A stretch of DNA of 64,000 nucleotides from Ghiorsea bivora (GTDB taxonomy: Bacteria; Pseudomonadota; Zetaproteobacteria; Mariprofundales; Mariprofundaceae): NCBI RefSeq assembly GCF_000744415.1, contig NZ_JQLW01000013.1, positions 1 to 64,000 of the forward strand, given 5' to 3'. The notes beneath the pieces were generated by a model. That model made no database searches, was not told where the DNA came from, and saw only the letters and a program-made list of their open reading frames with translations. Positions 24,988-33,583 of the stretch are shown here, piece after piece. Position 1 is the first letter of the stretch. Each line of letters begins with the position of its first letter. The position numbers and the translations under genes are program-made.

Positions 24988-27900
24988 AGAATATTCAATT
25001 GATTAGTGCAAGTGCAGGTTCAGGAAAAACATTTCGCTTAATGAATGAAATCGGTACGCGAGTGGCAGGAAAAGCTGGTGTGCCACATGTTGAGCCAGAG
25101 CAAATCATGGCAACGACATTTACCAACAAAGCTGCCGCAGAATTAAGAGAGCGGATTCGTATGCGTTTGCTTGAAGAAGGAAAAACTGCAGAAGCGCAGC
25201 GTATTTATGATGGTTTGATTGGCACGGTAAACGCTATTTGTTCCAAATTATTAAAAGAATATGCGTTTGAAGCGGGCTTATCGCCTGCGGTTGATGTGTT
25301 GTTGGAAGATGATGCCAAGCGTATCTTCAATATGGCGACGGCATCGGCGATTGCGACATCGGGCAAAACATTAGAACCCATTGCAAGGCGTTTGGGGCTT
25401 ATGGGAATTAAAAAAGGCTACGCTAGGCAAGATGATTGGCGTGATCATGTACAAAGGATAGTGGATTTAGCGCGTTCCAATGCCATGGATATTGCCACGC
25501 TTCAAGCTGCAGGTGATGAATCTTGGGCATCACTAGAGAAGCTACTCGGGCAAGGGCATACTCAAAATATGGGCGCTGGAATGGATAAGCGACTTGCTGT
25601 GGCAGTCAATGATGCGGTGTCGGCGATTGAAAATAATATTGAAGATAAAACAGTCGACACAAAAAAAGCGCTTACGGCACTTCAAAAGGCGCAACGCATT
25701 ATCAATAGCTTTGGTGCACATAATCTTTCGTGGCAAGACTGGTTGATTATATCTACAGTTAAAACTGGGGCAAAAAGTAGAGCTTTAGTGGAGGATGTGC
25801 AAAAGGTTGCCAGTGACCACACCAAACACCCAAGGTTTAGGCAAGATATGGAAACCATGATTAAAGGTGTGTTTGATTGTGCAGGCAAAGCATTGCAGCA
25901 ATATGCAGATTATAAGCGCGAACAAGGGCTGATGGACTTTGTGGACCAAGAAGCTTTGGTGCTGGATATGGCAACAAACAATGCATCGTTTCGCGCATCC
26001 ATGACTGAGCGTGTGAAGCTATTGATGGTGGATGAGTTTCAAGATACCAGTCCTATCCAGTTGGCATTATTTTTAAAATTATCAGAACTTGCCCAAGAAG
26101 TGATTTGGGTGGGTGATCAAAAGCAATCCATTTATGGTTTCCGTGGTGCTGACCCTGTATTGATGGATGCGGTAGCGACTGAAATTGATAACAGTTCCGC
26201 GCAAGCCTCAAAAGGAAGTGTGCTCAAAGAATCTTGGCGCTCCAAACGTGAATTAGTTGAATTCTGTAATGCGATTTTCTCGCCAGTGTTTCATCAAATG
26301 GATGAAGATAAGGTATGTTTGGATATTCCTGCTGCGCGTAAGGCTTCTGCGGAAGGTGGCTGGTTAGAAAACTGGGTGCTTGAAGGCAGTAACGCTCCAA
26401 AGCGCGCCAATGCGATGGTGCAGGGCGTTCAAAAATTATTGGATGAGAAGCAAGTTAAGGCTGGGGATATTGCTATTCTTTGCCGCTCAAATTCTGAATG
26501 TGAAGATTTGTCTTCTGCATTAAAAAATGCGGGAATTCGTGCATCTATTGCCCAAGGCGAACTCTTGGCAACCCAAGAATGTACGTTGGCATTGGCTGCA
26601 TTGCGATATATGGCGGATCATCAAGATAGTATCGCCTTATCCGAAATAGTCTGTTACTCGCATAAGCATCAAGCTCACGATGACTGGTTAACCCATTTGC
26701 TTCAAGATAGTGAAACAACCCTTGAATCATGGAAACAAGATTCACTTATCCAAGCCTTGGATGCACTAAGCAAAAAAGGTGTATATCTCACGCCATTGGA
26801 ATCACTAGAGCAAGCCATGGCTGCCATTGCCTTGGAGCGCACGCTTTATGCATGGGGTAATGTGGAGCAGCGATTGAGCAACTTAGATCAATTGCGTGCA
26901 GCATGTGTTGAATATCAAGATAGATGTCGTTCTCGCCGTGATTCTGCCACGGTGTCTGGCTTACTTACTTGGTTGTTTAGCGAAGCAGAGCTGAAACAAG
27001 CTAAAAGCGCAGGTGAGGATACAGTGAATGTATTAACGTATCACAAGTCCAAAGGCTTGGAGTGGCCTGTGGTGATTATGAGTAGCCTCAATAAAGAATC
27101 GAGAAGTGGTGTATTTGGGGTATCAGTTGAAGAAGCGGATGTGTTCACGGCTGACCAACCACTCAAAGGGCGTTCGCTTCGCTTTTGGCCATGGTGTTAT
27201 GGCACGAAGAAAAAAGCAGAACAACTTGATGCGCTTATTTTAGGCTCAGCTATTGCGGATAAAGCCATGAGCCAAACTTTGGCAGAATCCAATCGTTTGC
27301 TTTATGTGGGGCTGACCCGCGCGAGAGATGGTTTGGTGCTTACTCAACAAAAAGCCAAGAAATCTGTAGAAAGTAAATGGTTGGATGAGCTTAAAGATGC
27401 GAATCAAGAATCTGTGCTAACACTGGAAGATAATTCTTGTTCCATCATGGATAGGCAAGGGCAAGCCCAAAGCTTTACGATAAAGACGCGTCATCTTATT
27501 GGCGAAGAGGATGTTCAGGTTTTAGATATTCAAGATAAACCCTCATTCCTACCCAAAGCCGAGCCTGCCCAAACATTTCCTGCGGCGACCATTGCACCTA
27601 GCAGCATGGATTGGGATGATGATGCTAAGCAAGCCGTGCCTACATCTGTGATTGCCACGCTTGGCGAAGCCATAGATAAGCATGGCAACCCTGAAGCAGC
27701 AGACTTTGGTAATGCCATGCATGGTTTCTTGGGCGCAGATATTCATGCGAGTGACGAAGCAAGAAAATCGCAAGCCAAAGCTTTGCTTGATGCATGGGGT
27801 GTTGAAGGCTCCATTGCACCAGAAGATATGCTCAAAGCCAGTGATAGACTGAAACAATTTGCGCAGGATACTTATCCTCAATGTAAAGTGCTTCCTGAAT

Positions 27901-28157
27901 GGCCAATCAATATGGTGTTGGATAATCATCAGCAGCTCACAGGTTGGATTGATATGTTGATTGAGCTTGATGATGGGTTTGTGGTGATAGACCATAAAAG
28001 TTATTCAGGTGGCAATGTAGAAACGTATGTGAAGCAATATGCACCGCAGCTTGCGGTCTATCGTGATGCCGTGGTGCAAGCGACGGGTAAACCTGTGCTG
28101 CAAACCTTGATTCATTTGCCCATGACAGCACAAATGGTGGAAGTGCAGTTGCCGTGA
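24984..28157 (+). CDS. AddA-like UvrD/RecB helicase-nuclease
   Basis: About 1057 residues. Superfamily 1 helicase motifs: Walker A SASAGSGKTF at the N-terminus, TFTNKAAAELRERI, motif II VDEFQDTSPIQL near 348, motif III GDQKQSIYGFRGAD, motif V VLTYHKSKGLEWPVV and motif VI RLLYVGLTRAR. The C-terminal RecB-type nuclease has GWIDMLIE, VVIDHKSY near 1000 and QLAVYRD. ATG 24984 overlaps the preceding stop as ATGA. AddAB normally does recombination repair; its place behind an island promoter leaves open whether it is the cell's main enzyme or a defence version. Confidence 0.85.
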   Translation: MKNIQLISASAGSGKTFRLMNEIGTRVAGKAGVPHVEPEQIMATTFTNKAAAELRERIRMRLLEEGKTAEAQRIYDGLIGTVNAICSKLLKEYAFEAGLSPAVDVLLEDDAKRIFNMATASAIATSGKTLEPIARRLGLMGIKKGYARQDDWRDHVQRIVDLARSNAMDIATLQAAGDESWASLEKLLGQGHTQNMGAGMDKRLAVAVNDAVSAIENNIEDKTVDTKKALTALQKAQRIINSFGAHNLSWQDWLIISTVKTGAKSRALVEDVQKVASDHTKHPRFRQDMETMIKGVFDCAGKALQQYADYKREQGLMDFVDQEALVLDMATNNASFRASMTERVKLLMVDEFQDTSPIQLALFLKLSELAQEVIWVGDQKQSIYGFRGADPVLMDAVATEIDNSSAQASKGSVLKESWRSKRELVEFCNAIFSPVFHQMDEDKVCLDIPAARKASAEGGWLENWVLEGSNAPKRANAMVQGVQKLLDEKQVKAGDIAILCRSNSECEDLSSALKNAGIRASIAQGELLATQECTLALAALRYMADHQDSIALSEIVCYSHKHQAHDDWLTHLLQDSETTLESWKQDSLIQALDALSKKGVYLTPLESLEQAMAAIALERTLYAWGNVEQRLSNLDQLRAACVEYQDRCRSRRDSATVSGLLTWLFSEAELKQAKSAGEDTVNVLTYHKSKGLEWPVVIMSSLNKESRSGVFGVSVEEADVFTADQPLKGRSLRFWPWCYGTKKKAEQLDALILGSAIADKAMSQTLAESNRLLYVGLTRARDGLVLTQQKAKKSVESKWLDELKDANQESVLTLEDNSCSIMDRQGQAQSFTIKTRHLIGEEDVQVLDIQDKPSFLPKAEPAQTFPAATIAPSSMDWDDDAKQAVPTSVIATLGEAIDKHGNPEAADFGNAMHGFLGADIHASDEARKSQAKALLDAWGVEGSIAPEDMLKASDRLKQFAQDTYPQCKVLPEWPINMVLDNHQQLTGWIDMLIELDDGFVVIDHKSYSGGNVETYVKQYAPQLAVYRDAVVQATGKPVLQTLIHLPMTAQMVEVQLP

Positions 28158-28750
28158 GTCATGATTTAAACGATTCTAAAATATATATGATTCATGGCTT
28201 TGCATCGGGGCCAAAGTATCCCAATGCCAAAGCGGATATATTTGAAGCAATATTTAAATTGCCAGTGCAGCAAATTGCATACGATTCAGCTGCAACATTT
28301 GCTGAGAATATGGAGGCGCTGCAAAAGCAAATAGAGGATAACCCAGCTATTATCATTGGCACATCTTTAGGCGCATTTTATGCATCAAAGCTTGCAGAAC
28401 AATATGCCGAGCAAGTGAAGCTGTTATTGATGTTAAATCCATGTCATACACCTTCTGAAATTTTAAAACATGCAGTAGGTGAGCATGAAAACTTTGCCAC
28501 AGGCAAATCTTTTGGGTTCTCAAGCGCTACCTTGCAATCTTATGCGGAAACGACTTTTATTGATGAAAGCATAACCTTAAACCGTCAGGTGATGCTCAAT
28601 ATGGATGATGATTTAATTGATAGTCAGCGCACGATGGATTTGTTTGGTGATGTGTTAAACATGACTTCGTTTACGAAAGGCGGGCATAGGTTTGAGAATC
28701 TTGGGGATAAGGAAGTGACAAGTTTTTTACAGGCTATTAAGCCAAGTTAG
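28154..28750 (+). CDS. YqiA-like alpha/beta-hydrolase (UPF0227)
   Basis: A 198-residue esterase-like protein. MIHGFASGP opens the fold, IIIGTSLGAFYA near 73 holds the nucleophile serine (GTSLG), and a C-terminal GGHRF has the catalytic histidine. The GTG start overlaps the addA stop by 4 bp (GTGA), so it belongs to that operon. A diverged copy of its C-terminus lies at 30061-30168 behind the Fic gene. Natural substrate unknown; E. coli YqiA has short-chain esterase activity. Confidence 0.75.
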   Translation: MSHDLNDSKIYMIHGFASGPKYPNAKADIFEAIFKLPVQQIAYDSAATFAENMEALQKQIEDNPAIIIGTSLGAFYASKLAEQYAEQVKLLLMLNPCHTPSEILKHAVGEHENFATGKSFGFSSATLQSYAETTFIDESITLNRQVMLNMDDDLIDSQRTMDLFGDVLNMTSFTKGGHRFENLGDKEVTSFLQAIKPS

Positions 28751-28857
28751 TGATCAAAACAGTGATCATCATAGTGTTCACTTTAACCCTTAAGTCTTGA
28801 TATTTCACTTTTATTATATCATGTTACCGTATTTAGTTAGTGTTCAATGGAGTGGTC

Positions 28858-30036
28858 ATGCCAATAAGTTCATTCACACCCGTAGTGCCGTCGGATGCCG
28901 TATCAGGCAAGCTCAAAGAGAAGTCTTTTGAATTGACGAAGAAGGCGAGCGCGCTTACGCCACATGCGCCGCTATTGCAGCCGCTTAGTCAGCTTGCGCG
29001 TGTCATGAACTGTTATTACAGCAATTTGATTGAAGGGCATAACACGCTGCCTTATGAAGTTGAAAGTGCGCTGAACAACAATTTATCTGCTGATTCTGCA
29101 ACCAGAGATTTGCAACAAGAAGCCCTGGCGCATATCCATGTGCAATCCTTGATTGATGAGGGTAAATATCCGCAACCCGCAATGTCGATTGAATTTTTAA
29201 CATGGTGTCACTCTGAATTTTATCAGCGGCTACCCGAATCCATGTTGATGATAAAACATCCTCAAACAGATGAAGAGGTATTGATGAAAGCGGGTGAAAT
29301 TCGTATGCGTGGGGTGCAGGTTGGCAAGCATATTGCGCCCGATGCCGAACAAGTCCGCCCTATGTTGCAAAGCCTGTTTGACACATACCATAAGTATCAC
29401 GGTGGTGATATGTTGATTGCCATTGCTGCAGCCAATCATCGGGTAGCATGGATTCATCCGTTTATGGATGGTAATGGGCGCACGATTCGGCTCATGGCAC
29501 ATGCTGCTTTGCAAAGCTTGGGTTTAAATGTTGGTTTGTGGTCGCCATCGCGTGGTTTGGCGCGTTCGGTACAGCAATATAAACAGCATTTGGCGCAAGC
29601 TGACCAAATCAGGCAAGGCTCATCCACAGATGGTCGCGGCACATTGTCTGAAAAAGGGTTGTTGAACTTTTGCGATTATTACTTGACGACTTGCATTGAT
29701 CAGGTGGATTTTATGAGTCAGTTGTTTGATATGAAAAACCTTAGCCGGCGTATCGAGCGCTATTGTGTGGATGAACATCAACGCTCAAAACTATCGCCTG
29801 ATTCGTTCTTATTGTTGCGTGAGGCGTTGTATCGTGGTGAGTTTGATAGAGGCGAAGTGAAACACATGATTGCAGGAAAATCTGAGGTCACGGGTCGGCG
29901 TGTGCTCAAAGGTTTGTTGGATAGAAAGTTGTTAATTTCTGATTCGCCACGAGGCAAAGTGCGCTTAAACATCCCAAGCCATGTGCTGGGGGCATGGTTT
30001 CCGAACCTATATCCTGAAAGTGCTTTGCTGTGTTAA
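28858..30036 (+). CDS. Fic-domain protein (AMPylator-type)
   Basis: About 392 residues. The Fic core motif HPFMDGNGRTIR starts at H200. An N-terminal inhibitory-helix motif SNLIEG near 54-59 (pattern S/TxxxEG) marks a self-inhibited class II Fic protein. A winged-helix-like region lies at the C-terminus (VTGRRVLKGLLDRKLL). Start ATG 28858 is chosen for the GGAG 8 bp upstream. It sits alone between two copies of the YqiA C-terminus and has no island element; the upstream gap has repeats of GTGATCA and GTGTTCA that may be its own operator. Confidence 0.85.
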   Translation: MPISSFTPVVPSDAVSGKLKEKSFELTKKASALTPHAPLLQPLSQLARVMNCYYSNLIEGHNTLPYEVESALNNNLSADSATRDLQQEALAHIHVQSLIDEGKYPQPAMSIEFLTWCHSEFYQRLPESMLMIKHPQTDEEVLMKAGEIRMRGVQVGKHIAPDAEQVRPMLQSLFDTYHKYHGGDMLIAIAAANHRVAWIHPFMDGNGRTIRLMAHAALQSLGLNVGLWSPSRGLARSVQQYKQHLAQADQIRQGSSTDGRGTLSEKGLLNFCDYYLTTCIDQVDFMSQLFDMKNLSRRIERYCVDEHQRSKLSPDSFLLLREALYRGEFDRGEVKHMIAGKSEVTGRRVLKGLLDRKLLISDSPRGKVRLNIPSHVLGAWFPNLYPESALLC

Positions 30037-30060
30037 ATCATCTAGGTGATGCATTTATGG

Positions 30061-30168
30061 ATGATGAATAAACTTGAGGTTGCAAACTTTGACAGTGGTG
30101 AATATAGGTTTGGAAACATTGCGGATAGTGAAGTGAAAATAGCCTTGCAGGGAATAATAGGTAAATAA
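30061..30168 (+). pseudogene. Duplicated C-terminal fragment of YqiA-like gene
   Basis: A 35-codon frame whose second half, YRFGNIADSEVKIALQ and on to its stop, aligns with the last residues of the YqiA-like protein (HRFENLGDKEVTSFLQ). It is a diverged copy left on the far side of the Fic gene, consistent with insertion of Fic next to the 3' end of an older gene. Confidence 0.45.
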
Positions 30169-30263
30169 AAGTAAACAATGATTTTCTTTATGATTTTCTA
30201 TACGCTTTGGACTGAAACAATATAGAGGTGTGGGAGCCAATGAGAGTTTGTTCGTTTAATTAG

Positions 30264-30932
30264 ATGATAACAGAATATCACGCAAAATATTATGCCCATG
30301 AGCTAACGCTTCAGCACGCCAGTAATGGTGTTGATCGCCTTTCGCAGTCTTTGTTTGATGCCTCGGTTGATCTGAATCCCCATCAAATTGAAGCGGCCTT
30401 GTTTGCTTTGCGGAACCCTTTGAATAAAGGCGTTATTCTTGCAGATGAAGTGGGTTTGGGTAAAACCATCGAAGCTGCCTTGGTTCTAAGTCAATGCTGG
30501 GCAGAGCGAAAGAGGCACTTGCTGATTATATGCCCTGCATCATTGCGTAGGCAGTGGGCTTCAGAGTTGCAAGAAAAATTTAACCTGCCTAGTCAAATAC
30601 TTGATGCGCCAACCGTGCGAAAGTTCAGAAAGAATGGTATATTCTCACCGCTATCAATGAAGAAAGTGATTATCATGTCATATCATTATGCGGCAAGGTT
30701 GGAAGAAGAGCTTATTGCGGTACCTTGGGACTTGGTGGTTATTGATGAAGCACATAAACTTAGAAATGCTCACAGACCAAAAAACAAGATGGGGCAAGCA
30801 TTAAATGCCAGCCACTATCTCAAACAACATGGTGGCAAGGAGTGGAAATACTTATTGATTCCGCATGATGAGGTGAAAGATAATAAAAAGTTGGTTGATT
30901 TTGTTCGTGCCTTTACAGTGAACAATACATGA
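30264..30932 (+). pseudogene. Internally deleted SNF2/superfamily 2 helicase remnant
   Basis: The first about 175 residues are a normal SNF2-type helicase start: NPHQIEAALFAL, Walker A LADEVGLGKTIEAAL, ICPASLRRQW and motif II VVIDEAHKLRN. The frame then jumps to a typical far C-terminus of such proteins (HGGKEWKYLLIPHDEV followed by DNKKL). Several hundred residues including motifs IV-VI are missing although no stop intervenes. The 222-residue product cannot be a helicase. Its stop overlaps a duplicated start of the WYL gene (ATGA). Confidence 0.65.
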
Positions 30933-30994
30933 GTGATACAGTATTGCGGCAATGGGCGATGTTGCGGATGGTGCTTCGAGCGACAACTGAATGA
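30929..30994 (+). pseudogene. Duplicated 5' end of the WYL-regulator gene
   Basis: A 21-codon frame that matches the start of the WYL gene at 32013 (MSDTV-RQW-MLRMV), then ends. Its ATG overlaps the helicase stop and its own stop overlaps the NERD start, both as ATGA. It shows that the WYL gene once followed the helicase directly and that the NERD gene was inserted with a duplicated edge. Confidence 0.7.
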
Positions 30995-32016
30995 ATTTCC
31001 TACCGTCCATTTTTGATGCAGTGTTACCCATGGCACTTTTTGGGCTAGCAGTTTTCTTACTGGTCTCTGGGTTTAAGCTTTATCAGCCTATTTTAGTGGG
31101 TTGGTTAGGTGAGTTGGTTATCAAAGGTGAACTATCAGGCTTAGATGAAAATCAGTATATCCAGTTTCATGATGTGCTTTTGCCTATTGATGGCGAAACG
31201 ACGCAAATTGACCATGTTTTAATCGTGGGAGACACATGCTTTGTGATTGAAACCAAAGCCTATGCAGGATGGATATACGGCAAAGCGCATGATAAGACTT
31301 GGCTGCAAACATTTAACAAGCGTGCTAAGTTCCCATTTCAAAACCCAATCAGACAAAATCATAAACATATCCTTGCGATTAAATCGTGCCTCAAAGATTT
31401 GAAGGTTAAAGGAGTGGTGGTTTTCACTCATGGTAAACTTAAGAGCCCTAGAATTGATGGTGTTTTATATGCCAAAGAATTAAAACAATATATTCTTGAA
31501 CAAGATGTAGATAAGTCTTTTAACAATAAACCTGCACTTCAAGCATTACAAAAAGTGATGATCACGGATAAGGCAGATCATAAGGCGCATGTGTTGCGGT
31601 TGCAGAAGAAACATGGGGGTCGGTGGCGTACACCTGTTGCCAAAACCTTTATATTGGCATCCATTGTTATGTTTATCATTGCTTCAAATATAAATGGTTC
31701 AAAATCCAGCCATGAGGTGAAACAGGCTTATGCTCCAGAGCGCATCCAAGCGCAGCCTCTGGCTGTTGTTCCAAAGCAAGTGCAAAAACGCGTTCAGCAG
31801 GTTGAGCAGAAAAGTGTTCCGTTGGTTGCGCCCGTGGTGAAAGGCTTTGCGAAAGGAAAGGTAATGCTAGCGATTGGCAATGATTATAAAATGTTACGTG
31901 TAGGGGAAACAACCCATGATGGTTGGACTTTGCAAGCTTCTGAAAATAATACAGCAATGTTTACACATATTTCAGGGCAAAAAGTAAAAGTATCCCTACG
32001 AGGAGTTGAGAAATGA
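30991..32016 (+). CDS. Membrane-anchored NERD-domain protein
   Basis: A 341-residue protein: membrane segment at 10-28, NERD (nuclease-related) domain about 35-160 with GELVIKGEL, an LLPIDGETTQIDHVLI stretch and FVIETKAYAGWIYG, a second membrane segment near 216-232, a Pro/Gln/Val-rich linker and a C-terminal beta domain with GWTLQASENNTAMF. The D and ExK residues of the nuclease core are present. It is translationally coupled to both neighbours, but inserted secondarily (see the duplicated WYL start). NERD proteins are frequent in defence islands; target unknown. Confidence 0.75.
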   Translation: MNFLPSIFDAVLPMALFGLAVFLLVSGFKLYQPILVGWLGELVIKGELSGLDENQYIQFHDVLLPIDGETTQIDHVLIVGDTCFVIETKAYAGWIYGKAHDKTWLQTFNKRAKFPFQNPIRQNHKHILAIKSCLKDLKVKGVVVFTHGKLKSPRIDGVLYAKELKQYILEQDVDKSFNNKPALQALQKVMITDKADHKAHVLRLQKKHGGRWRTPVAKTFILASIVMFIIASNINGSKSSHEVKQAYAPERIQAQPLAVVPKQVQKRVQQVEQKSVPLVAPVVKGFAKGKVMLAIGNDYKMLRVGETTHDGWTLQASENNTAMFTHISGQKVKVSLRGVEK

Positions 32017-33020
32017 GTGATACAGTAATGCGGCAATGGATGATGTTGCGGATGGTGCCAAGATCGCCGAGTAAAATCAGCACCATAGAAATTATGAATA
32101 ACTTAGCAGCGGAAAGCTTCATAATTTCGCAACGCTCTATTCAACGCGATTTGGATAAGTTTTCATCCATTTTTCCGCTTGAATGTGATGATAGAAGTAA
32201 ACCTTTTGGTTGGTCGTGGCGCAAAGATGCTCCTACGATCGATATTCCAGGCATGGATTCACACACTGCATTGGCATTCTATTTGGCAGAGCAACATCTT
32301 GAGCCGATTCTGCCACGAGAAACGGTAGTGAAATTAAATCCACACTTTTTATCGGCAAAAAAGATACTTAATGAACTTTCAGGTGATTCGGGAACTACAT
32401 CTTGGGTGAATAAAGTGCGTGTACTGCGCCAAGGCCCTGATTTATCTACGCCAGAGATTGATGCAGGTGTGCAAGAGAAGGTTTACACAGCATTGCTGTT
32501 GAATAAACGCTTGGAAGTACAATATAAGAAGCGCGGCGCGACAAAAGCGAAGGATTATACGATTAGCCCGCTGGCGTTGGTGCTTAAAAATGGTATTTTT
32601 TATATTCCGTGTACCGTGTTTAATTATGACGATATTCGCTTGATGACATTGCACAGGATTAAACAAGCAACATTAACGGATGCGATGATTGATTCGCCTG
32701 AAAATTTTGACTTGGATGCGTATATCCAGTCGGGTGAGTTAAGTTTTCAAGTAGGTGATATGATAAAGCTTACAGCCATCATTGATAAGGATGTGGCATT
32801 CCATTTGGGTGAGCGCAAGCTTAGCCCAGACCAAACACTGGAAGAACAAGAGGATGACACATTTCTATTGCAAGCCACAGTGAATGATACTTCGGAGCTT
32901 CGGTTTTGGTTGCGTGGCTATGATGAGCAGATTGAAGTGCTTGAGCCTAAGGAGCTACGAGATGATTTATATCGAAGCGCTCAAGCGCAAATTAAGAAGT
33001 ATGAAGCTAGCCAAGGTTGA
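32013..33020 (+). CDS. WYL-domain transcriptional regulator (BrxR/CapW-like)
   Basis: A 335-residue regulator. The N-terminal winged helix (ISTIEIMNNLAAESFIISQRSIQRD region) binds DNA. The WYL domain (about 150-240) begins at KVYTALLLNKRLEVQYKKRG, with SPLALVLKNGIFYIPC and LHRIKQATL in place of the usual W-Y-L core. A C-terminal extension (WCX-like) ends in LRFWLRGY. WYL regulators of this size repress defence systems by binding inverted repeats. It is the best local candidate to read the island operator, though no element stands before its own operon. It overlaps NERD by 4 bp. Confidence 0.8.
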   Translation: MSDTVMRQWMMLRMVPRSPSKISTIEIMNNLAAESFIISQRSIQRDLDKFSSIFPLECDDRSKPFGWSWRKDAPTIDIPGMDSHTALAFYLAEQHLEPILPRETVVKLNPHFLSAKKILNELSGDSGTTSWVNKVRVLRQGPDLSTPEIDAGVQEKVYTALLLNKRLEVQYKKRGATKAKDYTISPLALVLKNGIFYIPCTVFNYDDIRLMTLHRIKQATLTDAMIDSPENFDLDAYIQSGELSFQVGDMIKLTAIIDKDVAFHLGERKLSPDQTLEEQEDDTFLLQATVNDTSELRFWLRGYDEQIEVLEPKELRDDLYRSAQAQIKKYEASQG

Positions 33021-33109
33021 GAAGGTCATCTATTAATAGATGGCTGTTGTTATATATAGGTGTAAGTGATTTTGATTGGGTGTTTTGAGCTATAAGAAAG
33101 GAGAGAGAT

Positions 33110-33583
33110 ATGAAAATAATTGGAGTAAAGCCAGATACAGGTGAAACATTCCAAGAAGATGTGGCAGAAATTTCAAATGACTATTTTCAAGAGTTCTCTA
33201 TTTTTGAGATGTCGGATGATGATATTAAAAGAATGATTGATCGATTGAATATTTCTGCAGATATAAAGGCATTACTGTTTAAGTTTTCAAAGGCAACACT
33301 CAAGGTTGGGTCATATGTACTCAAGGTTGGGCGCAAAATTATTGATTATATTTGCTCTGCCTTTCGTGAATATCCGAATACTGGATTTGGAATGCTTTTT
33401 GGAGCAATTGTAACGCTTCTTATTGCTTCTATTCCAGTTTTAGGTGCGTTGCTTGCCCCAATTGTTGGCCCGATATTAATAGCCTATGGAATTTTGGTTG
33501 GTGCAAATGTGGATTTAGAGAATAAAAAACTTAAAACGCGTGTTCAAGATATTGTTGCAAGCTTTATACCTTTAAAAACATGA
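33110..33583 (+). CDS. Small protein with glycine-rich membrane hairpin
   Basis: Not recognised. It has 157 residues: a soluble N-terminal part (1-60), an amphipathic region (65-88) and a strongly hydrophobic Gly/Ala/Pro-rich stretch (about 92-135, GAIVTLLIASIPVLGALLAP) that can form a membrane hairpin, then a short charged tail. GGAGAGAG precedes the ATG. It overlaps the TerB-domain gene by 4 bp, so the two form a unit. The hydrophobic core would suit a membrane-acting effector, which is inference. Confidence 0.6.
   Translation: MKIIGVKPDTGETFQEDVAEISNDYFQEFSIFEMSDDDIKRMIDRLNISADIKALLFKFSKATLKVGSYVLKVGRKIIDYICSAFREYPNTGFGMLFGAIVTLLIASIPVLGALLAPIVGPILIAYGILVGANVDLENKKLKTRVQDIVASFIPLKT

Noticed and set aside
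22252-28157. Gabija-like system from the UvrD-type helicase
   Set aside because: No OLD-family nuclease gene is next to it, and the pair has clear AddA and AddB features with RecB-type nucleases and an Fe-S staple.
30264-33020. BREX or DISARM remains (SNF2 fragment, WYL regulator)
   Set aside because: No PglX, PglZ, BrxC, DrmA or DrmB-like genes are seen; WYL and SNF2 alone are not diagnostic.
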